Source of the DNA: Leptolyngbya sp. BC1307 | GTDB taxonomy: Bacteria; Cyanobacteriota; Cyanobacteriia; Phormidesmidales; Phormidesmidaceae | Assembly: GCF_002286735.1 (NCBI RefSeq) | Contig: NZ_NRTA01000021.1 | Location: forward strand, 1-64,000 | DNA length: 64,000 bases | Reading direction: 5' to 3' | In this document: piece after piece, positions 28,306 to 36,618 of the stretch | Layout: each line of letters opens with the position of its first letter | How positions within the stretch are numbered: position 1 is the stretch's first letter | The notes under the pieces: generated by a model | What the model was told of the DNA's origin: nothing | The model's database searches: none | Seen by the model: the letters and a program-made list of their open reading frames with translations, nothing else | Position numbers and translations under genes: made by a program

Positions 28306-28340
28306 ATCACATAGGGCGATCGCTGGATCGGGTCATGAGT

Positions 28341-28437
28341 AAGCAGGAGACAGGAGACAGGAGGCAGGAGAGCAGGAGAGCAGGAGGCAGGAGGCAGGAG
28401 GCAGGAGAGCAGGAGAGCAGGAGACAGGAATCAGGAG
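28341..28437. repeat. CAGGAG-rich minisatellite
   Basis: About 97 bp consist of AGCAGGAG, ACAGGAG and GCAGGAG units (7 or 8 bp) in irregular order, purine-rich on the plus strand. It lies between the IS1 element and the ISAs1 remnant. An open frame crosses it but encodes only low-complexity QE/RR sequence and is not a gene. Confidence 0.85.
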
Positions 28438-28541
28438 GGAGCCGTAGATATACTTCTCAACGTCGCTGGCTGAAGTCATAGCACAAGCGTTTTCTAGCTC
28501 TGTGTACAGCCAACCCTACTCTGCGACAGGGCAAACGCATC

Positions 28542-28930
28542 TTAACCTGCCAAAACTTTGAGTAGGTAGTCGTTATCCCAACCAGCCCGTAATCGCTTAT
28601 TTTTAATGCCCAATTTAGCCGTATCCTCCTGATTGAGCGCACTCAGCGCCAGATGTCGCAGCAGTGCCAAGTTTTCAGGCGCATGACCAAAACGAATGCG
28701 GCAGTCATCTTCACAGAAGGCAACATCGAGCACCTGGCGAAAGCGAACTGACGTAATAGCGAAGCTCTCAGCTAGTATGCCCATTCACCTGTCTGACCGA
28801 CTCCACCATGGCAGTGCTAGTCAACTGAGACCACTTTTCTGCATCGATTAGACCTTTGACGATGCCTAAGCTCCAGCATCGGCGCTTTTCAATGCGCCCG
28901 TGGCTGGTCTTGAGCCACGACCTGCTCAGC
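28542..28930 (-). pseudogene. ISAs1-family transposase remnant
   Basis: Two joined pieces are readable on the minus strand. The upstream one (about 28930-28770) has SHGRIEKRRCW, the ISAs1 H-G-R-I-E motif, and reads to an in-frame TGA just before ELRYYVSSL. The downstream one (28784-28542), in another frame, is the conserved C-terminus: LDVAFCEDDCRIRFGHAPEN and AGWDNDYLLKVL. Sequence between them and the whole N-terminal half are gone. No terminal repeats are visible. Confidence 0.8.
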
Positions 28931-28939
28931 GATCGCCTA

Positions 28940-30376
28940 TCAGTCCGGCATCTCTCCCCCCAGTTTTGCCTTCACCTTCAGCTTCATAGAAGCAGGTGGA
29001 GCCATCGTCAAGCCTCTACGAGAGGGTAAAACAGGCCGAGAATGCAGCAGCGCTAGCTGATAGTCAGTCAACAAGGTGGCTACACTTAGCTTGAGTTCCA
29101 TCATGGCGAGCGCAGAGCCAATACAGTAGCGGTGGCCACCACCAAAGGGCAAATACTCATAAGGGGCAAACTGCCTTTCCAAAAATCGCTCCGGGCGAAA
29201 CTGCCGGGGCTCAGGGTAAATATCCGGGCGCTGGTGAATGATGTAAGTCGCTGGCAGCAGAGCGGTTCCTGCTTTGAAACGGTAGCCAGCCATCGTCATC
29301 GGTGCGCGTAACTGACGCACAAACGTTGTTGGCGTAATCGGAAAAATTCGCAGCGCTTCCTGGCAAACAGCCGTCAGGTAGGGAAGTTGAGAAATCGCTA
29401 TGGGGTCAGGCTCGGGGCCTAGCGTGGCCAGTTCAGCCCGCAGCTTCTGTTGCACTTCTGGCAAATGGTGAATCCAGTACAGCGCCCAAACAATCGCCGA
29501 GGCAGTGGTCTCATGCCCCGCTAAAAGCAGCGTGACTATCTCATCATGGAGTTCTTCATCAGTCATCGCTTCGCCGTTCTCATCTCTTGCTTGGAGCAGT
29601 AAAGTGAGAATATCGGTCTTTTCGTCCGGGCTCACGCCGGGTTGACTGAGAGCGTTGCGGCGATCGCGAATTTCGGCATAGATCAACGCTTGCACCGCTT
29701 CTCGCAGGCGAACAAACTTTCCCCAAGGACTCCACGGCCCCCAGTCTTTTTGCAGCCCTGGAAAAAAGAGAAAGCTAGCACTAATGGGATAGGCAAACGA
29801 ATCCAGCAGCGTGCCCATCAGATGCTGCAGCTGGGAGAGCCGCACGCCTTCTCTCAAGCCGAAAACAGCTTGCAAAATCACCCCCAGGGTAAGATCTTGC
29901 ATAGGCGGGCGCGCCACAATCGACTGCCCGGGTTGCCAACCAGCGCTGACCTGGCGAGTAATATCTACAATGAGTTGGGCATAGGTACGCAGGCGATCGC
30001 CATGAAAAGGCGGCATCAAAAGCTTGCGCTGTCTTCGATGGGGAGCACCATCCAGCAGCAAAATAGACCGCTCACCCACCATAGTCTGAAGAATTTTATT
30101 CTGCTGTCCGGTGATGACCTTGCTGTCATCAAGCGCAAAGATCTCTCGCACGACCTCGGGGTCGCCTACATACACCAGCGGCGCAGAACTCTCTCCGCCG
30201 ATTTGAAACATCGGTCCATAGCGCCGAACGTTATCATCCATGTACCCCGTAGGCTGTAGGATGAGCCGAAATATCCGCAGCATCCGTCGTAGCCCCTTTG
30301 CCTTGGGGCCATCAATCTCCCGGTACGCAGGGCGGTTGGATTGAGCCGCTGTCTCTACCACGTCAGTCGTCATCAA
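28940..30376 (-). CDS. Cytochrome P450 (CYP110-like)
   Basis: The 478-residue enzyme carries all P450 marks: the I-helix LLLAGHETTASAIVWALYW with its AGHETT oxygen-activation motif, the E-x-x-R pair in CQEALRIFP, the PERF-type FRPERFLE and the heme loop FGGGHRYCIGSALAMMELK (Cys about 419). No membrane anchor or signal peptide is obvious. The overall pattern is like CYP110, a cyanobacterial group that oxidises fatty acids, alkanes or terpenes. Redox partners are not encoded nearby. It ends 10 bp from the ISAs1 remnant but is itself intact. Confidence 0.93.
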   Translation of the reverse strand: MMTTDVVETAAQSNRPAYREIDGPKAKGLRRMLRIFRLILQPTGYMDDNVRRYGPMFQIGGESSAPLVYVGDPEVVREIFALDDSKVITGQQNKILQTMVGERSILLLDGAPHRRQRKLLMPPFHGDRLRTYAQLIVDITRQVSAGWQPGQSIVARPPMQDLTLGVILQAVFGLREGVRLSQLQHLMGTLLDSFAYPISASFLFFPGLQKDWGPWSPWGKFVRLREAVQALIYAEIRDRRNALSQPGVSPDEKTDILTLLLQARDENGEAMTDEELHDEIVTLLLAGHETTASAIVWALYWIHHLPEVQQKLRAELATLGPEPDPIAISQLPYLTAVCQEALRIFPITPTTFVRQLRAPMTMAGYRFKAGTALLPATYIIHQRPDIYPEPRQFRPERFLERQFAPYEYLPFGGGHRYCIGSALAMMELKLSVATLLTDYQLALLHSRPVLPSRRGLTMAPPASMKLKVKAKLGGEMPD

Positions 30377-30478
30377 GTTACATCCGGTCGTTGGCCTTAT
30401 TCATGATAGTAGAAGCGACAGGGTGTAGATTTCTAATAGGCGCGTACAATTTAAGAAACCAACAACAGATTGCCTCGG

Positions 30479-32290
30479 CTATTTCCGATATTTTTCTAAC
30501 AGCGCGGAGATGTCTTCATAGCCATCGGCGCTGATAACGGGCATCAGCTGACGACGGTACTTTTCTAACGTTTGCTGAAACGTGGCTTCACCTAGCTGCC
30601 CCTGCAAAATAGACGTGAGCCCGGCGGCCTGTCGCCATTCTTCTGAGCCCACACTCGCTAGCAGAGACATGGCAATCACACTGAAGAAAACCGCCTGCTC
30701 AGTCTGCTTGAGCCCGTGGTGGGCTTCGGCTATGTACAAGAAATGTAGCCCGCGCAGATAGATGTTGGCAGACGCATTGATAGTCTCTGTTCCTTTTGCC
30801 AAAATGTCGAGACCTGCTTGGGGGCGATCGCACATGACGTAGGCAATGCCCAGACTGTTGTAGGCTAGCGCCTGACTCTGCAAGTCTCCTTGCCTGACCG
30901 CTAGCTCCAATCCTTGGTTGAGATAGGCGATCGCCCCATCATAAAGCGCCGCATCAATCACATCGGTTGCCCGGCCTTGCAACACCTGCGCGTAACCCAG
31001 ATTTACCAGCGCATTCGCCTCGCCAATCCGGTCTCCTCGCTGCCGTGCCAGAATGAGCGCTCGCTGACTGGTAGCAACGCCCTCAGCATAGTCTTTTTCT
31101 AAAACTGCATTGCGCGCTAAATGGCACAGATCTGCCGTCTCACAGGGCAGGTCTCCAGCGGCTTGGGCAATCTCTAGCGATCGCTGGTAAAACCGCTTCG
31201 CCTCTGCCGCCCGCCCCAACATCTGCCGGGAATAGCCCAGCAGCGTTAAAATCCGCGCCTTTTCCTGAGTGCCCTCTACCTGACTGAGCGGCTCGCTGAA
31301 GTAGTCCAGCGTATCTTGCAGATAGTCTCCTGAGAAAGAAGCGAACACCCCGCCATAGAGCGGAAAGTCATCTCTTTGAGCAAACGTCCGCAAAATCTGT
31401 AGCATCAGCTGAAAGCTGCCGTCACCTAGCGCCTGGTAGGAGCCCGCACCGCTGCTTCTAAACCCCTGTGCCAGCCGTCCCCAGATGGCCGCAAAAATGA
31501 GAGACGTACTGTACGAAAGCTGCTTACCCGCCTTAGCGCTGTAGGGCTGCTTGTCAAACCAGGTAATCAGACTGCGCTGCACAAAATGCAGGACGACGGC
31601 CAAATTGACCCAACTCGCAACATCTACCGCCGTTCGGGTCACCGCCTCGACGGCTTCACCTTGAGCTAGCGCCGTGAACAGCAGCTTGGGCAGTCCGACT
31701 GACGCTTTTTGCCAGACTGGCCACGGACCGCCCCGATCCCCCGAGCCAAACCCAACCGCCCCACCTGCCGGCTGATACAGCCAGCTCACCAAGTCCGCTT
31801 CCAGCCGTTCATAGCTTGCTAGCCCTGCCAGTATTCCCTGTTGCCAGGGTGCCAACTCTTCTGTATCGCCTAGCGCCTGAGCGAGCTGTTGGAGCTGCTT
31901 ACGGTTGAGACTATTGGGCTGATTAGGATCGATCAAACTCAAAAATACGATGGGCCGCTCTGAAGCGTCTGCCTGGCAGAGCTGGTCGGCAGCGAGGGTA
32001 ATCCCGCTGGCAGCCTGTCGATCTGCCTGGCCCTTTTGCCACTCGCCTTCAATGGTTTTAAGCGCCCGTAAAATGCGCGGAGCTTTAAGCGAGCCTTCTA
32101 GCTGACCTTCGATTTCGGTAATGCGGCGCAGCAGCGATCGCTCAAAAATTTCTCCCGTGCCGCGCTCAACCGCTTCTTCTAGCTGCGATCGCACCTGCTC
32201 TTTTGAGCGCACATTGCCCTTCAGCGTCTGCTGCACGATCCCATCAATCAACGCCAGATACTGCTCTGCCAAAGATTCACCCGCTGCCAC
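30479..32290 (-). CDS. TPR-repeat protein
   Basis: An AGGAGG 7 bases before GTG 32290 sets the start, giving 603 residues beginning MAAGESLAEQYLALID; a longer start at 32386 lacks such a site. The first half is helical, with EQVRSQLEEAVERGTGEIFE and a hydrophobic middle region. The second half (about 335-540) has consecutive TPR units: ARILTLLGYSRQMLGRAAEA, ERSLEIAQAAGD-like repeats, GEANALVNLGYAQVLQGRAT and SQALAYNSLGIAYVMCDRPQ. It probably works as a protein-interaction scaffold in the cytosol. Partners are unknown. It is followed at 30478 by a 100-bp gap before the P450 gene. Confidence 0.82.
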   Translation of the reverse strand: MAAGESLAEQYLALIDGIVQQTLKGNVRSKEQVRSQLEEAVERGTGEIFERSLLRRITEIEGQLEGSLKAPRILRALKTIEGEWQKGQADRQAASGITLAADQLCQADASERPIVFLSLIDPNQPNSLNRKQLQQLAQALGDTEELAPWQQGILAGLASYERLEADLVSWLYQPAGGAVGFGSGDRGGPWPVWQKASVGLPKLLFTALAQGEAVEAVTRTAVDVASWVNLAVVLHFVQRSLITWFDKQPYSAKAGKQLSYSTSLIFAAIWGRLAQGFRSSGAGSYQALGDGSFQLMLQILRTFAQRDDFPLYGGVFASFSGDYLQDTLDYFSEPLSQVEGTQEKARILTLLGYSRQMLGRAAEAKRFYQRSLEIAQAAGDLPCETADLCHLARNAVLEKDYAEGVATSQRALILARQRGDRIGEANALVNLGYAQVLQGRATDVIDAALYDGAIAYLNQGLELAVRQGDLQSQALAYNSLGIAYVMCDRPQAGLDILAKGTETINASANIYLRGLHFLYIAEAHHGLKQTEQAVFFSVIAMSLLASVGSEEWRQAAGLTSILQGQLGEATFQQTLEKYRRQLMPVISADGYEDISALLEKYRK

Positions 32291-32345
32291 TTCAAGCCCT
32301 CCTTCTTTTTTAACGCTCTGCCAAAGCCCTGTACAGCCAATCCAT

Positions 32346-32560
32346 GATCGGCTCGCTTTACAGCTATTGTAAGCAGCAAACCTCAACTAACGGCCTCAGC
32401 GCATCAAGGCGACGCCGAAGCCCAATGTCTGCTTGGCAATCTGTATCAGCTCGGGTTTGGCACCGTCGAGATCAACGAGGCCGTAAGCGCATGGGTTCGA
32501 GGTATACTGTCAGTGGGCGCAGTTCTGGACTTCTTTGCTAGATCTGTGCTTCTTTTGTAG
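32346..32560 (+). pseudogene. Sel1-repeat protein remnant
   Basis: A frame without a usable start codon encodes one recognisable Sel1-like repeat, HQGDAEAQCLLGNLYQLGFG followed by TVEINEAVSAW (about 32402-32494), and then loses the pattern before TAG at 32558. This matches the A-x-G-x-A-x-A-Q-x-x-L-G signature of Sel1 repeats. The rest of the gene is absent. It lies in the gap between the TPR gene and the DUF2808 gene. Confidence 0.55.
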
Positions 32561-32592
32561 GTGTCAGATTTGCTGTGTGGTAAGCGCGCCCT

Positions 32593-33201
32593 ATGAATTA
32601 TCCATTTCTACGACCTGGTTTGACCTGCGGCTTATTAACAGGTGCAGTCGCTTTGGTGCTTTCCCTGTGGACTCCGGCGATCGCCCAAGAAGCCCCTGAT
32701 TCCCCATCAGTTCCTGCCGCCGCTGACGCTAACCCTATTTACTTTGCCAGACAGCTGCGTCTAGTCGATGTGAGCGTTCCTAATAAATGGCAATTCCGCG
32801 CGTCAGAATATCTGTTTACCATCGACATTCCATCAGCGGCATCACAGCCGCTAGAAAGATTGGTCTTCACCCAAATTGAAGGCGCAGATTACCCTCGGTA
32901 TAGCACTCGTGATACCCGTGCTTTGGAAGCGGGCGATCGCCAAACTCCTCTAACTCTTAGCCAGGTCGAAAATAATACCGACGACAGAACGATAACCGTC
33001 GTATTTGACCCGCCAGTCGAGCCGGGCCGACAGATCACCGTTGCCTTAAAAGCTCATCACAACCCGCGCGACGGTATTTACCTTTACGAGGTGACGGCAG
33101 TTCCTCCAGGCATAAGCGGAGCTGGTCAGCGCGTTGGTCTGGGGCGACTAAATTTTTACGAAAGAGAATCGCTAGGCAGACGACGCTTTGGCATTCATTA
33201 G
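32593..33201 (+). CDS. DUF2808 domain-containing exported protein
   Basis: The 202-residue precursor has a signal peptide ending at about residue 31 (GLLTGAVALVLSLWTPAIAQ). The DUF2808 domain follows: YFARQLRLVDVSVPNKWQFR, ASEYLFTIDIPSAASQPLER, VVFDPPVEPGRQITVALKAH and NPRDGIYLYEVTAVPPG. DUF2808 proteins are cyanobacterial, exported, and of unknown role. The gene is monocistronic, with a hairpin repeat directly after the stop. Confidence 0.9.
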   Translation: MNYPFLRPGLTCGLLTGAVALVLSLWTPAIAQEAPDSPSVPAAADANPIYFARQLRLVDVSVPNKWQFRASEYLFTIDIPSAASQPLERLVFTQIEGADYPRYSTRDTRALEAGDRQTPLTLSQVENNTDDRTITVVFDPPVEPGRQITVALKAHHNPRDGIYLYEVTAVPPGISGAGQRVGLGRLNFYERESLGRRRFGIH

Positions 33202-33253
33202 AGTGACTTATGGCGGTTCCTGGACGCATTCGGGAACCGCGAGTCACTTTGCC
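33201..33253. repeat. Hairpin repeat copy C (inverted orientation)
   Basis: GAGTGAC..GGCGGTTCC..GCATTC..GGGAACCGCGAGTCAC forms two nested stems (GCGGTTCC/GGGAACCGC and GAGTGAC/GTCACTT). On the minus strand it reads AAGTGACTCGCGGTTCCCG, as in copies B and D. It begins at the DUF2808 stop codon and may end its transcript. Confidence 0.7.
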
Positions 33254-33413
33254 CGTTTCAACATAAGGTTTTCAGCCGATGTGATGTACCTCAGCAAAGT
33301 GACCAGCACTGTAAATGCTTTGCGCTTTCTTACCTGTGCTATTTATAGCTTTGGCCAATTGGCTCACTACATTAGCGATCGCTAGAACCGTCGTGTGCTG
33401 AGGGCTAAGTGGC

Positions 33414-33468
33414 TAGCCGTCGTACGTAGGCGTAGCCTTCTCTGCGAGTATACATCCGACGACGGCTA
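33414..33468. repeat. Inverted repeat with 35-bp loop
   Basis: TAGCCGTCGT (33414-33423) and ACGACGGCTA (33459-33468) are perfect complements. The loop contains GTAGGCGTAGCCTTCTCTGC, a motif often seen in dispersed cyanobacterial repeats. A CGGCTATAC(C/T)TTAT tail also occurs beside the DUF4912 stop (about 9502-9515). It sits just past the stop of the GT39 gene. Confidence 0.6.
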
Positions 33469-33485
33469 TACTTTATCGTTAAAGA

Positions 33486-35006
33486 CTAAGAATCTGCGGC
33501 TGATTGGGTCGATGAACTGTTCAGAGGCGTGAGCAGCATCACTTGCGAGCCGCGCTCGTAGTCAAATATTTCTTCAATACGATAGCTTTCGGCAATAGCA
33601 CCCTTAAACTCATCTTTGATGGGCTCAGTATAGTCAATCACCACCCACCAGCGATCATATCCCAGCGGCATCTGAGTCACCCACTGCTGTGCATCCGCAG
33701 GCATTTCTACTTCGTAAGTCGGACGCCAGAGGATATCGGCATCGCCATCGTAGTAGCGATTCAGGGGCTTTAAATAGTGGTATCCCCAAACGATGGCGTC
33801 TCCTGGCTGTTCATACTGCTCAATGGTGGCAATATTAAACTTATAGTCTGGACGTTCTTGCACCGTATAGTAGTGTACTAGCCCGCCGCCCGCCGCGATT
33901 AAATACGCTATGCCCATGACGACAGCAGCGATCTTCCACTGCCGCCAAAGGCGAGTAAATCCTGCGGCTAGTAAAATAAAAAGGTAAGGAATCACAAAGA
34001 GAAGATAGCGATTTACCCAAATTGGCGTTGAGATATAGGAAAACACAACAATGGGCAATAGCGGCAAAATAAACCAGGCCGTGACCCATAGCAGAGCAGG
34101 CGATTTGTGTTTGCCAATCAGGGCGGCTCCTATTAGCCCAGATAGCAGTAGGGTAAACACCTTATAAAAGAGAGCAGCGATCGCATTCTCTTGGGCTTCG
34201 AAGGGCCACACGGTGAAAAACTTGAGCGGGCGGATCAACCGGCCTAGTCCTGGCGGCGCTGCATCAGAATGATGAGCAGCAAAATTAGAAGAGGGCGAAG
34301 ATTCTTGAACGACCGATAAAATAGAGGGCGACCATAACACTATCAAAAGCAACAGCCACTTACCAAAGCTGAAGAGTACTGCCCGCTCCCGACGAAACCG
34401 CAGGCAGATAATCAGCACATCAGGTAAGAGCAGCGTGACATTGAGCGGCACCGTGTAAATCGCCAGTAAACGGAACAGCGACCAACCCGCTAAAGCCCGC
34501 TGGCTCGGGCGCTGAGGCCGCTCAGTGAGCAAGGCGTCCGTCAAAAACAGGGTGCCTGCCAAACCCAGGCACAAGCTCAACACATACATCCGAATCTCTT
34601 GAGCATGGTTGATAAATAAAGGCGAAACCGTCAATAGCAACGCCGCCATCAGGCCCTCTGCTTCCCCACTCAGGCGACGCCCTAGCCGGTATATCAGAAA
34701 CACGCTGACGATAGCGAAGATCACCGATAGCGATCGCAGCCAGGCATCGCTACTGCCAAAGCGCATCCAGAACATCAGCAGAAAATAATAGAGCGGCCGC
34801 AGCTGATTTTCTCTATAGGCAGCCAGCGGGCTCTGGTCAGCATCTTGTATGCTAGTTAGCTCATCTAGCCAGAGCCCCTCACCTTCTAGCTGGTAGGTGA
34901 ACAAAACCGTAGCAGCTATTAGAATAGAAGTAATAGGTAGCCAGCGATCAAGCGATCGCGGCTTTATCCGAGAGCCGTAAGGAGATGGCGGTGTTTTGAT
35001 AGTCAT
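33486..35006 (-). CDS. GT39-type membrane glycosyltransferase, paralogue A
   Basis: I use ATG 35006 (MTIKTPPSPYG), which aligns with the start of the paralogue at 36619-38142; the frame extends to 35087 without support. The 506-residue protein has about ten hydrophobic segments and the PMT_2/ArnT pattern: the periplasmic acidic motif GLWLDELTSIQDAD after TM1, RPLYYFLLMFWMRFGSSDAW, LSVIFAIVSVFLIYRLGRRL and HAQEIRMYVLSLCLG. GT39/83-type enzymes use polyprenyl-phosphate sugars as donors on the outer face of the membrane. The adjacent GT2 gene would make such a donor. The C-terminal soluble domain (WGYHYLKPLNRYYDGDAD) probably contacts substrate. Confidence 0.87.
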   Translation of the reverse strand: MTIKTPPSPYGSRIKPRSLDRWLPITSILIAATVLFTYQLEGEGLWLDELTSIQDADQSPLAAYRENQLRPLYYFLLMFWMRFGSSDAWLRSLSVIFAIVSVFLIYRLGRRLSGEAEGLMAALLLTVSPLFINHAQEIRMYVLSLCLGLAGTLFLTDALLTERPQRPSQRALAGWSLFRLLAIYTVPLNVTLLLPDVLIICLRFRRERAVLFSFGKWLLLLIVLWSPSILSVVQESSPSSNFAAHHSDAAPPGLGRLIRPLKFFTVWPFEAQENAIAALFYKVFTLLLSGLIGAALIGKHKSPALLWVTAWFILPLLPIVVFSYISTPIWVNRYLLFVIPYLFILLAAGFTRLWRQWKIAAVVMGIAYLIAAGGGLVHYYTVQERPDYKFNIATIEQYEQPGDAIVWGYHYLKPLNRYYDGDADILWRPTYEVEMPADAQQWVTQMPLGYDRWWVVIDYTEPIKDEFKGAIAESYRIEEIFDYERGSQVMLLTPLNSSSTQSAADS

Positions 35007-35240
35007 AATGTGTATATCCCAGGCGATCGCTACCCGCCAAGGGCATATGCCTGTAAAAAGTTGTTTGAATGATAATTCGCTTCTCAATTAGCACATAATT
35101 ATGTCAATCCAGGCGATGCTTAGTTGCCTGGTCTTGCAAGTACCTTTGAGAGCATTTTGTCTCGCGAGTGCCAGCTTTCGTCAGCTTTTTTCTTCTGAGG
35201 GCAAAGTTGCCAGCACCCTCCTATTCTGCCCAGTTTGGAG

Positions 35241-36293
35241 CTAGATCAGTCTGCCGCCGACTCGCTCTCTGACGCGATAAATGGGTTTATTTTGTGACTC
35301 GTGGTAGGTGCGCATTAGCAGTTCAGCTAGTAAACCAACGCAGAATAGCTGAACGCCCGCTAGAAAGAGCACGACTGCTAAGAGCAGCAGTGGGCGATCG
35401 CCGATCCCTTGTTGCAGCACTATTCTTACAAAACCCAGATAGAGCCCTAATACAGACCCTGCCCCTATAGAGGCCATACCTAAACTGCCAAAGACATGCA
35501 TCGGTCGAGTTAGGAAGGTCTTCATGAATGAGACAGTGAACAAGTCCATGAGGACACGAAAAGTTCTTCCCAGGCCATACTTACTTTTGCCGTGCTTACG
35601 CGCATGGTGGCGCACTGCCACTTCAGTGACTTTAGCGCCTTCAATGAAGGCTAGCGCGGGTAAAAAGCGATGTAGTTCGCCATAGAGCTTCATATCTGCA
35701 ACCAGCTCAGCTCGGTATGCCTTGAGCGAGCAGCCATAGTCGTGCAGTTTTACCCCAGTGACTTTGCCGATGATAAAGTTGGCAATTTTAGAAGGCAACA
35801 GCCGGGTCAGAGCCGCATCTTGCCGGTTCTTGCGCCAGCCACTGACCAGGTCATAGCCCTCGGAGAGCTTAGCTAAAAGCGGTAAAATATCTTGAGGATC
35901 ATTTTGCAGATCGCCATCTAGCGTGACAATTACCTGGCCCTGAGCATTTTCAAAACCGGCGGCCATCGCTGCAGTCTGGCCATAGTTGCGCCGTAGGATA
36001 ATCGCCTGCAGATGATTATGGTTTGCCGCTAACTGCCTCAGGAGATCAGTCGAACCATCTTGAGAGCCATCGTCTACGCAAATAATTTCATAGCGATCAG
36101 GGTAGTCGGCAACACCCTGTTCTACTCGCTTAATTAAGTGAGGCAGCGTATCGACCTCGTTGTAAATAGGGATTACAATCGAGAGCGCAATCTGAGATGA
36201 AGCCTGGTTTCCATAAGGGTTGGTAACGGCTGCTAGAGCGGGGTTGTGCTTAAGAGCACTGGGCACTTTTGCATCAGATAGAGAAGTCACCAC
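35241..36293 (-). CDS. Polyprenyl-phosphate glycosyltransferase (DPM/GtrB-like GT2)
   Basis: The enzyme charges polyprenyl phosphate with a sugar from a nucleotide donor at the cytoplasmic face. The 350 residues comprise a GT2 catalytic domain and two C-terminal membrane helices. The catalytic domain has LSIVIPIYNEVDTLP, ICVDDGSQDGSTDLL, the metal-binding VTLDGDLQNDPQDI and YDLVSGWRKNRQDA. The helices (about 255-330) include ASIGAGSVLGLYLGF and LAVVLFLAGVQLFCVGLL, a GtrB-like layout. It lies between the two GT39 paralogues, with which it probably forms a donor-acceptor set. A 21-bp element upstream (36518-36538) is shared with the upstream region of paralogue B. Confidence 0.92.
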   Translation of the reverse strand: MVTSLSDAKVPSALKHNPALAAVTNPYGNQASSQIALSIVIPIYNEVDTLPHLIKRVEQGVADYPDRYEIICVDDGSQDGSTDLLRQLAANHNHLQAIILRRNYGQTAAMAAGFENAQGQVIVTLDGDLQNDPQDILPLLAKLSEGYDLVSGWRKNRQDAALTRLLPSKIANFIIGKVTGVKLHDYGCSLKAYRAELVADMKLYGELHRFLPALAFIEGAKVTEVAVRHHARKHGKSKYGLGRTFRVLMDLFTVSFMKTFLTRPMHVFGSLGMASIGAGSVLGLYLGFVRIVLQQGIGDRPLLLLAVVLFLAGVQLFCVGLLAELLMRTYHESQNKPIYRVRERVGGRLI

Positions 36294-36618
36294 GGGCTGA
36301 GTTCCTATAGTTTGGTTAAGTGGGTCTGGTTTAAATGGCTTAAGCTGAGAAGCGGCCTGAGGTTCAAAAATCGGTCTGAGTCAGGCGTGCGCCTTGACTA
36401 CGCGATCCTCGAATAGACTCTCTGGCAGTTTTCAGAAAAGCTCTAAGCACATTTGCTAGGAGTTCTTTCAACCAACACTAACGCTAAACTCCTCTATCTC
36501 TAGGACTAGATAATCAGCTTTATTTAGTCTTTATAGAATTGTTTTTTGCCTTTATTGCATCTCTTGTTCGTAACGATATGTGAGGTATCTAGAGTTCTGC
36601 TTCAAGAAGCTGGCCTCA
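36294..36618. other. 325-bp gap upstream of the GT2 gene
   Basis: No gene is seen. It contains the shared upstream element at 36518-36538 and A/T-rich stretches likely to hold the promoter. Confidence 0.5.
36518..36538. promoter_or_regulatory. Shared upstream element, copy 1
   Basis: CTTTATTTAGTCTTTATAG plus AA is nearly identical to 38344-38364 (two differences). It starts about 225 bp upstream of the GT2 start; copy 2 starts about 202 bp upstream of the paralogue B start. Flanking sequence is also loosely alike (AACCAACRCTA further out). Confidence 0.45.

Noticed and set aside
28341-28437. CRISPR-like array
   Set aside because: Units are 7-8 bp with no spacers and no cas genes nearby; it is a minisatellite.
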